8,114 bases of DNA, taken from Candidatus Pacearchaeota archaeon (GTDB lineage: Archaea; Nanobdellota; Nanobdellia; Pacearchaeales; GW2011-AR1). The translations under genes were made by a program, and so were the position numbers. Location of the stretch: assembly GCA_014728565.1 (NCBI GenBank), contig WJLK01000025.1, forward strand, positions 1 to 8,114, given 5' to 3'. Below, one piece after another: positions 1 to 5,370 of this stretch (positions are counted from its first letter, which is position 1; each line of letters starts with the position of its first letter). Under the pieces are notes generated by a model. The model did no database searches. It worked only from the letters and a program-made list of their open reading frames with translations, and had not been told where the DNA came from.

Positions 1-18
1 AAACTATATATATTAGTA

Positions 19-34
19 TAAATGTATATATTTA
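19..34. promoter_or_regulatory. AT-rich near-palindrome upstream of the PhoU-like gene
   Basis: Sixteen bases, TAAATGTATATATTTA, read almost the same on both strands, with one mismatched pair at positions 24 and 29. The site ends three bases before the purine-rich BRE of the downstream promoter. That position would suit a regulator, possibly the AbrB-domain protein encoded by the gene itself. In DNA this AT-rich, short palindromes arise by chance, so this is only a candidate. Confidence 0.2.
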
Positions 35-37
35 TTA

Positions 38-51
38 GAAAAGTTTATAAA
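38..51 (+). promoter_or_regulatory. BRE/TATA promoter of the PhoU-like gene
   Basis: A purine-rich GAAAAG (38-43) is followed by TTTATAAA (44-51), a textbook archaeal BRE plus TATA box. The TATA centre lies 25.5 bases before the ATG at 73. Archaeal transcription usually starts at about that distance, so the mRNA is probably leaderless. No Shine-Dalgarno sequence precedes the ATG, which agrees. Confidence 0.75.
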
Positions 52-72
52 TAGTAATAACCAGATATTATT

Positions 73-951
73 ATGAAACGTAAAATAGTCAGGCAGGGTG
101 CAGCAACAATGATGATAAGTCTTCCTAGCAAGTGGATTAAAAGAAATAATCTGGGCAAGGGTGATGAGATAACTATTAGTGAAAAAGACAGGGAGCTGAT
201 TATAACAACAGAAGATATTAAAAAAGAAAAAAAGAAAGCAGTAATTGATGTGACTGGTTTAACTCCTTTAGTTAATAGAACTTTGATGAGCTTTTATATA
301 AAGGGGATTGATGAACTAGAAGTCTATTTTAAAGATCCAAAAGAGATTGAGATATTTCAAAAATCAGTTATAAATGAGCTATTGGGTTTTGAAATTATAA
401 GACAGTCCCAGAAAAGCTTTTTAATCAGAGATATAACTGGTTTGGCTCATCAGGAGATTGATGAGGTTATCAGAAGAATATTTCTTATTTTAGATTCAAT
501 GGCTGAAGAACTTATCATTGCAGCAGAAAAAAAACAATCAATGAATCCTGTTATTGAGACTGATTCAAGTGTCAATAAATTTGTTAATTTTTGTCTTAGA
601 ATATTAAATAAAGAGGGTTATAAGGATTTCAGCAAAACTTCGCAGATATATGGAATTGTATCCCACCTCGAAGATATCGGAGATATTTACAAGGAAATCG
701 CTAAAAAACTAAATAATAAAGAAAAAATAACTAAGGACCAAATCCATGTAATGGAAGAGTTAAGAAATTCTCTCGATATGTTCAAAGATTTATTTTTTCA
801 TTTTGATATGAATAATTTAGTTATTTTTTCTAAAAATTACGAGAAGATAAGAAGGTTAATCAAAGAAAATAATAAAATAGATTTTAATCTCCACGAACTC
901 AATCAGACAATAATTATGATGTCTAATTATTTAATGGTTATCTCTATATAG
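73..951 (+). CDS. AbrB-PhoU fusion, phosphate-uptake-regulator family
   Basis: This 292-residue protein has an N-terminal swapped-hairpin AbrB/SpoVT-like DNA-binding domain (about residues 1-48; it opens KRKIVRQGAATMMISLPSKW and includes GDEITI) and a mostly helical PhoU-like region after it (about 110-292). Two features recall the acidic metal-binding motifs of PhoU proteins: D141-x3-E145, and E200-x3-D204 within HLEDIGD (198-204). In archaea this architecture is annotated as a phosphate uptake regulator. The family role is control of phosphate transport or signalling, but direct evidence in archaea is thin, and no Pst transporter or PhoR/PhoB gene lies in the window. It is somewhat shorter than the roughly 330 residues I would expect for such fusions, with no sign of truncation. 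The start fits a leaderless promoter. The last 21 bases overlap the 3' end of the converging kinase gene. The fold assignment is secure and the physiological role is inferred. Confidence 0.85.
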   Translation: MKRKIVRQGAATMMISLPSKWIKRNNLGKGDEITISEKDRELIITTEDIKKEKKKAVIDVTGLTPLVNRTLMSFYIKGIDELEVYFKDPKEIEIFQKSVINELLGFEIIRQSQKSFLIRDITGLAHQEIDEVIRRIFLILDSMAEELIIAAEKKQSMNPVIETDSSVNKFVNFCLRILNKEGYKDFSKTSQIYGIVSHLEDIGDIYKEIAKKLNNKEKITKDQIHVMEELRNSLDMFKDLFFHFDMNNLVIFSKNYEKIRRLIKENNKIDFNLHELNQTIIMMSNYLMVISI

Positions 952-3195
952 AGCCTTTCTTAATTCAATTGTTTTTTCTGCAAAATCTCTTCCTGGAATT
1001 GCAAGTTTCCATGTAAGCCAATTGTTAGTATTTTCTGTTTTTAATGGAAAAAATTCATAACCTATAGGTTTTCTCTGATGGTAAGTTACAAGTTGTAATA
1101 TCTCCTGTCTATCTTCTTCAGGTTCAGGAAATCTAAAATAGTGGCTTAGAGAATTTGAGATAGAGTTTCTTTCAAAAATCCTATGATAATCAGTTCCTGT
1201 AAGTCTTGCTTCAAGATGAATCTCTCTGCTTATTTCATTAAGAACATCCTCAACACTATAAAGATTAACATGATCCTGAACTCCTGGGATATGTAAATTA
1301 CAAACTTTTAATTTTTCTATAGGGTCTCCAATAGCAAAAGGAACTTTTCTTCTAACCAAGACTCCTCCAAATTCAGGAAAGGTTAATCTTTCAACATCAT
1401 CTGAACCCTGCCATTTTTGTTCATATTCCATTCTTGATGGAGCAAGTACCTCAAATACAAGATTATAAAAACCTTCTTCTAAATCTCCTGGAAGTTGGAA
1501 TTTCCTAGCCTGGTTAGAAAAACCATAAGGATCAGGAGGTGTATTTTTTTTAATAGGATATTCATGAAATCTCGTTCCTGGATAACCTTCAACATAAACA
1601 TTAATCGGCATTACAGGGAACATTGTTTCTTGCAATGGGTTTGCTCTCTGTAAAAGAGTAGGGCTTATTCTTATAGCATCTCCTAGAGATAGAGAGAGAT
1701 ATTTATTATTTCCTGGCCAGAGAGTATCATAGCTGTCTGAGCTTATAACAGGATTTAATTCTACAAAATTACTTTCAATATCTAATTCATCAGTCCAGTC
1801 TGCTGCAACAACATAAGCAGATTCCTGTTCTTCTTGTTTATCATCTTGCATTAGAACATGTCTTGCTAATCCTAAACTTGCAAGAACTCCCAGGCTTGCT
1901 CCTGTTAATCCCCAGCTTAAGAGTCTTCTTCTAGAAAGCTTTGGTCTTTCCCTTACTGCAGATATTGTTCTTATGTCCACTGCTTTTTTGAAGTCATCAA
2001 TAAATTCTCCTAAACTAGTATAGTGATTATCATCTATTGATAGCAGACCTCTTCTTAAGACTCTTTTTAATCTACCTAGTTTTGCAGAAAAATATCTAGA
2101 ACCTGAATTTAGTTTAGGCAAAGATAAAGCCCTATCAAGAGACTCTTCAAATTTTTTCCTGTCTATTTTTCCTTGTTCATCTAAAAGAGATCCTCCTGTT
2201 GATGCATCTGTTAAGGAATTATTATAAGGATCTGTATAAGCAAAATAGCATCCTGTTAGTGAAAAATAAGCTATTTGTGAAAGTGCATATATTTCTGAAG
2301 TTTCATCATATGAAATTTCCTTATCATTAAATCTTGCAACTATCCTAGGATCCATTACTACTCTTGCTCCTGCTGTTGGAATAGCTTTTTTTCTTAATTG
2401 TGTTTTATCACAGGCATTTCCAAAATCAAGCACAAAAGCTTCTAAATCTCTTTGTCTAGACTCTCTAAGAATCATATTTGCAGGATTAAGATCACGATGA
2501 AGTTTTGTTTCAGAATAATATCTAACTGCATCAAGAACATCTGAGAATACTGATTCCATCTGGCTGAGAGTAAGAGGACCACTTGTTTTTACTCTTTCCT
2601 CAAGTGTTCTTCCATCAATATGTCTGTGAACTGATATAGCAACTCCCTGTTCATCTGTTAAATTAAAAAAATCAAGCAATCCAATGATATGATGTTCATC
2701 TGCTTCAGGAAGTGTTGCCAGTGTCTGTATGTGTCTCAGAGTTCCGCATCCTCTTTTTGAATATTCACCTGCAATCCCACCATCAGGTTTTATCTTATCA
2801 ATCTTTATTATTCTTCTCTGTCCAGCAGGACTTCCAAAATTAGATGAGAAAATATATGATTGAAAACCTTCTCCTGCAAATTCAATATTAAAATATTTGT
2901 CTCCTAAAATTTCCTGGACTTTTCCCCTGATTCTATCTCTTAGAGAATCTATATCTCCTCCATGTGTCTCTTGAGGAAGTTCAGGATATTTATCTGGTTC
3001 AAAATCAAATCCTCTTCCTGCTTCAGCTACTCTCTTATGAGCAGGTGCATCTGAAAATTCTGCTTCTGCTCTGAAGCCTCCTGGAGGAATTTCATCAGCT
3101 GCACTTATTCCTGCTGAAAAACCTGCAGAAGACCCTCTATGAATTTGATATTCATTCAGTAATTCATCAAGCCTTTCAGAATTTTCAGTTGCCAT
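931..3195 (-). CDS. membrane-anchored Ser/Thr protein kinase with C-terminal beta-rich domain (kinase B)
   Basis: Last gene of the operon, 754 residues from the chosen start. An ATG at 3207 would add four residues, but GGAG at 3202-3205 lies six bases before the ATG at 3195, which is therefore preferred. Residues 1-85 are low-complexity and rich in Gly, Ala and Glu, probably disordered. The kinase domain (about 100-400) shows a glycine loop AGEGF (G108, G110), a probable ATP-binding Lys131 in RIIKI, catalytic HRD 233-235, Asn240 and an intact DFG at 257-259. The usual HRDxK lysine is Asn237 (HRDLNPAN), so activity is likely but unproven. A single transmembrane segment (about 425-449) follows SRRRLL, which resembles a twin-arginine motif. 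The remaining 300 residues are unrecognised; alternating hydrophobic patterns suggest a beta-sandwich, and they should lie outside the cell. Only one base separates this gene from the preceding kinase gene. It probably phosphorylates cytoplasmic proteins in response to an envelope signal; the substrate is unknown. Confidence 0.85.
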   Translation of the reverse strand: MATENSERLDELLNEYQIHRGSSAGFSAGISAADEIPPGGFRAEAEFSDAPAHKRVAEAGRGFDFEPDKYPELPQETHGGDIDSLRDRIRGKVQEILGDKYFNIEFAGEGFQSYIFSSNFGSPAGQRRIIKIDKIKPDGGIAGEYSKRGCGTLRHIQTLATLPEADEHHIIGLLDFFNLTDEQGVAISVHRHIDGRTLEERVKTSGPLTLSQMESVFSDVLDAVRYYSETKLHRDLNPANMILRESRQRDLEAFVLDFGNACDKTQLRKKAIPTAGARVVMDPRIVARFNDKEISYDETSEIYALSQIAYFSLTGCYFAYTDPYNNSLTDASTGGSLLDEQGKIDRKKFEESLDRALSLPKLNSGSRYFSAKLGRLKRVLRRGLLSIDDNHYTSLGEFIDDFKKAVDIRTISAVRERPKLSRRRLLSWGLTGASLGVLASLGLARHVLMQDDKQEEQESAYVVAADWTDELDIESNFVELNPVISSDSYDTLWPGNNKYLSLSLGDAIRISPTLLQRANPLQETMFPVMPINVYVEGYPGTRFHEYPIKKNTPPDPYGFSNQARKFQLPGDLEEGFYNLVFEVLAPSRMEYEQKWQGSDDVERLTFPEFGGVLVRRKVPFAIGDPIEKLKVCNLHIPGVQDHVNLYSVEDVLNEISREIHLEARLTGTDYHRIFERNSISNSLSHYFRFPEPEEDRQEILQLVTYHQRKPIGYEFFPLKTENTNNWLTWKLAIPGRDFAEKTIELRKALYRDNH

Positions 3196-3196
3196 T

Positions 3197-5014
3197 TTAA
3201 TCTCCATAAAATAATCTTTTTACTCTTGATTCATCAAAAGGAGATATCTCTGGAGCTCTATTCCAGTCAATATCTCCATTATCATCAGTGATAAGGTAAA
3301 GGGCAATTGCTGTGTTTATCAGGTCTCTTTCTACAGGAGGAAGTCTTTGTTGGTAGCCTTTTCTCAAATGATTTTCAAAATCATATGGAAGATAGTGTGT
3401 GCTTCCAGTAGAAATCTTTGCTGCAGCAATTTCTAAGTCAGAGGAAAAATAATGTGCAAAAACATCTGCTATGTTTCTTCCAGGTTCCATAAGTTGTTTA
3501 AGGTAAAGTGCACCTGAAAATAATGCTTCTGCAGGTTCAGGAGGATCTTGATAATATCCTGGAAGATTGTGTTTTATTTTTCTAGCTAAGTCAATATCTT
3601 TTGGTGAAAATACTGGTGCAGCTCTTTTTTCACCTTCTGACTGATAGTGGGAAAGTGCTTCTTCATGATGAAGATAACAAGCTCTTAACAAGGAATTTGT
3701 AATTCTCTTTCCAAGAAGTTCATAATCCTTATAATGCAATCCAATATATCTTTCTATATCAGGTTCTAATTCTGGAAGTCTTTTTTTTGCATCTTCTAAA
3801 TAAGGTTCAAATAGAACATTTATTGCAGCCTGATTAAGATCTGATTGTTCAGCAATATCTTCTAAGCTAAACCTACTATAGGTATCTCTATCTGTTATCT
3901 CTGCTACTGTCGGAGTTTCTTCTCTTGGATGATAGTAAGAATACATAAATGCTCCTGCTATTAATCCAACAGTTGCAATTGTAGCTGGAATAAACCTTAA
4001 ACCAGTTCTAAGACTATTTAAAAATTCAGGAGATTTTGTTTCTCTGAATCTCTCTCTGAGATCACTAACCTTTCTTATAGCTATGTTTGGTGCCAGTGAT
4101 ATTGCATCATATAAAAGTCCTCTGTATTTTTTAGGAATCTTTCTAAGTTCAGATTTTAGTCTGTCATTATGTTCTTTTACATCAAACTGTCTTGGATTTA
4201 ATTCCCTCTCTCCACTAAAAACTTTTATTCTATAAGTTTCTCCATTGAATTCTATTGGAGTTCCATCTGAATCCTCTACAATCCTATAGTCAAAAGGTCT
4301 TTTTCCTGTTAATAGATGAAGCATTGTTGTTCCAAGTGAGTATACCTCAGTTTTAGGACTAGCTCTTGATGGAACTCTAGTTAGCAATGAAAAAAACAAG
4401 GAGGGGTGTGTGTAAGGTGTTCCTCCTCTTGTTGGAAGTGTTGAATCAGATACATCTGTAAAAAAAGCTGCTGTCTGCAAATCTGATATTTTTACATCAC
4501 CTTTGTCTGTCATCAGGATATTAGAAGGTTTATAATCTCTGTGAAGTAAATCCAGTTCTTCTAGATATACTGCTCCATCTAAAATCTGAGTCATAATTCT
4601 ATCAAAACGTTCAGCATCTGTTATTGCACCTGTCTGGCTAACTAGAGTCTCTAGGTCTGTTCCATTTATATGTGGTTCAATATTAACTGTTCTTCTGCCT
4701 AAAGGGAAACTGTCCACAATCTCTACAACATTGGGATGATGAATTCTATTAGAAAGACAAACTTCATTTAAGTCCTGATCTCTCCTGCCTCTATTAGCTC
4801 TTGACATAAAAGTTCCTAGTTCTGTTTTTGGAAGTTTAATAACTCTAGTCCTATGAACATTTCCACTTCTATAAGCTGCAAGATAGACATCTCTAGTAAC
4901 ACCCTCTCCTAATTTTTCAAAGATAGTATAACCTCTTGCTTCAAGCTCTTCTAATTCATCAGAAGTTAATCCTTCAACATCTGCTTTTCCAAGCATCATT
5001 ATATCTTTTCCCAT
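3197..5014 (-). CDS. membrane-anchored Ser/Thr protein kinase with C-terminal helical domain (kinase A)
   Basis: This 605-residue protein has a PknB-like kinase domain (about 28-330): glycine loop GEGVTRDVY (G36, G38), ATP-binding Lys60 in RVIK, probable helix-C Glu84, catalytic HRDYKPSN (158-165) and the metal-binding aspartate D178. The DFG motif reads DLQ (178-180), so the usual glycine is lost. The F-helix aspartate is Glu223 (EVYSLG). Activity is plausible because Lys60, Asp160, Asn165 and Asp178 are all present. One transmembrane helix spans about 341-361. The C-terminal 240 residues are probably outside the cell, mostly helical, and not recognised; there are no PASTA repeats. GAGGAGG lies four bases before the ATG at 5014, which favours this start over an ATG at 4999. 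The gene overlaps the end of the RHH gene by 16 bases, so the two are co-transcribed and probably translationally coupled. The role is likely transmembrane signalling with an unknown ligand. Confidence 0.87.
   Translation of the reverse strand: MGKDIMMLGKADVEGLTSDELEELEARGYTIFEKLGEGVTRDVYLAAYRSGNVHRTRVIKLPKTELGTFMSRANRGRRDQDLNEVCLSNRIHHPNVVEIVDSFPLGRRTVNIEPHINGTDLETLVSQTGAITDAERFDRIMTQILDGAVYLEELDLLHRDYKPSNILMTDKGDVKISDLQTAAFFTDVSDSTLPTRGGTPYTHPSLFFSLLTRVPSRASPKTEVYSLGTTMLHLLTGKRPFDYRIVEDSDGTPIEFNGETYRIKVFSGERELNPRQFDVKEHNDRLKSELRKIPKKYRGLLYDAISLAPNIAIRKVSDLRERFRETKSPEFLNSLRTGLRFIPATIATVGLIAGAFMYSYYHPREETPTVAEITDRDTYSRFSLEDIAEQSDLNQAAINVLFEPYLEDAKKRLPELEPDIERYIGLHYKDYELLGKRITNSLLRACYLHHEEALSHYQSEGEKRAAPVFSPKDIDLARKIKHNLPGYYQDPPEPAEALFSGALYLKQLMEPGRNIADVFAHYFSSDLEIAAAKISTGSTHYLPYDFENHLRKGYQQRLPPVERDLINTAIALYLITDDNGDIDWNRAPEISPFDESRVKRLFYGD
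3202..3205 (-). promoter_or_regulatory. Shine-Dalgarno site that sets the kinase B start
   Basis: GGAG on the minus strand lies six bases before the ATG at 3195 and within the final codons of the preceding kinase gene, whose TAA ends at 3197. This favours the 754-residue form over the one starting at 3207, which has only AT-rich sequence before it. The layout implies translational coupling. Confidence 0.65.
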
Positions 5015-5166
5015 TTTTCCTCCTCTAATAATTTAGCTAGAGAATACTCAATAACATGGCTTCGATTACGGAATTTTTTATCAGAAAGCAGAGTTTCAAC
5101 TAATTCAAGAATATCCTTATTAAGAGTTATGCTGATTTTTTCCTTGCTTATGGTTTTTTTAGGCAT
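4999..5166 (-). CDS. ribbon-helix-helix (CopG/Arc-type) transcriptional regulator
   Basis: A 55-residue protein with the ribbon-helix-helix layout: a basic start (MPKKTISKEK), a beta-strand KISITLNKD, helix one (DILELVETLLSDKK), an N-R-S turn in FRNRSHV, and helix two (HVIEYSLAKLLEEEKW). Such proteins dimerise, and the paired strands read the DNA major groove. The frame stays open to an ATG at 5226. I reject that start because it lies upstream of the TATA box (5195-5202) and would add a hydrophobic stretch foreign to the family. As first gene of the operon, with a palindrome over its own promoter, it is most simply an autorepressor that also sets kinase levels. Short CopG-type proteins can be antitoxins, but no toxin gene follows. 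The fold is fairly sure; the target is inferred. Confidence 0.8.
   Translation of the reverse strand: MPKKTISKEKISITLNKDILELVETLLSDKKFRNRSHVIEYSLAKLLEEEKWEKI
5019..5025 (-). promoter_or_regulatory. Shine-Dalgarno site of kinase A, inside the RHH gene
   Basis: GAGGAGG on the minus strand lies four bases before the ATG at 5014. The same bases encode part of the Leu-Leu-Glu-Glu-Glu tail of the RHH protein. Ribosomes finishing the repressor are therefore placed to start the kinase. It is the strongest ribosome-binding site in the window. Confidence 0.75.
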
Positions 5167-5176
5167 ATTAGGTAAA

Positions 5177-5197
5177 AAGTAGGATAAAATACTACTT
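5177..5197. promoter_or_regulatory. candidate operator of the RHH-kinase operon
   Basis: AAGTAG (5177-5182) and CTACTT (5192-5197) form a perfect six-base inverted repeat around a nine-base AT-rich spacer, which itself continues two further matching pairs. The site touches the TATA box (5195-5202) and lies across the region leading to the expected start site (about 5172). A bound dimer there would block TBP or RNA polymerase. A further AAGTAG half-site lies at 5226-5231. RHH dimers typically bind such short inverted repeats, so the RHH protein is the likely ligand. Confidence 0.5.
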
Positions 5198-5208
5198 ATA
5201 AATCTTTC
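5195..5208 (-). promoter_or_regulatory. BRE/TATA promoter of the RHH-kinase operon
   Basis: On the minus strand GAAAGA (5208-5203) is followed by TTTATAAG (5202-5195). The TATA centre lies 32.5 bases before the ATG at 5166, giving a predicted leader of about six bases. No other convincing promoter was seen before the two kinase genes, so all three genes probably depend on this one. Confidence 0.65.
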
Positions 5209-5294
5209 TATTTGTTGTAATTTCAAAGTAGTTATAATTAAAATGTATAAGAAGAATTTGTACTAGATTTCTTAGTAATTTCTCTTTTATCAGT

Positions 5295-5330
5295 ATTGTT
5301 ATTCCTTTATCACCTGAATAAAGTAACAAT
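5295..5330. repeat. imperfect inverted repeat upstream of the nucleotidyltransferase promoter
   Basis: ATTGTTA (5295-5301) pairs with TAACAAT (5324-5330), and CTTTAT (5305-5310) pairs with ATAAAG (5318-5323). This gives 13 matched pairs with a three-base bulge (5302-5304) and a seven-base loop (5311-5317). The dyad ends eight bases before the TATA box at 5339. It therefore lies upstream of the expected transcription start and is more likely a protein-binding site than part of that mRNA. An unannotated small RNA or a terminator hairpin cannot be excluded. Confidence 0.45.
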
Positions 5331-5338
5331 CCATAAGA

Positions 5339-5346
5339 TTTAAATA
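5339..5346 (+). promoter_or_regulatory. TATA box of the nucleotidyltransferase gene
   Basis: TTTAAATA, preceded by the purine-rich AAGA (5335-5338), is centred 28.5 bases before the ATG at 5371. There is no Shine-Dalgarno sequence in between, so the transcript is probably leaderless or has a leader of only two or three bases. Confidence 0.65.
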
Positions 5347-5370
5347 AGGTCTTTTTTTAGTGTTCTTAAT

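Noticed and set aside
4982..4999. Kinase A starting at the ATG at 4999, overlapping the RHH stop by one base
   Set aside because: The strong GAGGAGG would be 19 bases away, too far; it is placed well for the ATG at 5014.
3197..5166. Toxin-antitoxin reading: RHH as antitoxin, kinase as HipA-like toxin
   Set aside because: The kinases are large, membrane-anchored and PknB-like rather than HipA-like, and there are two of them. The RHH protein lacks any extra toxin-binding tail.
5167..5226. Longer start of the RHH gene at 5226, adding a hydrophobic 20-residue leader
   Set aside because: That ATG lies upstream of the TATA box at 5195-5202, so it would not be in the transcript, and the extra residues do not belong to the RHH fold.
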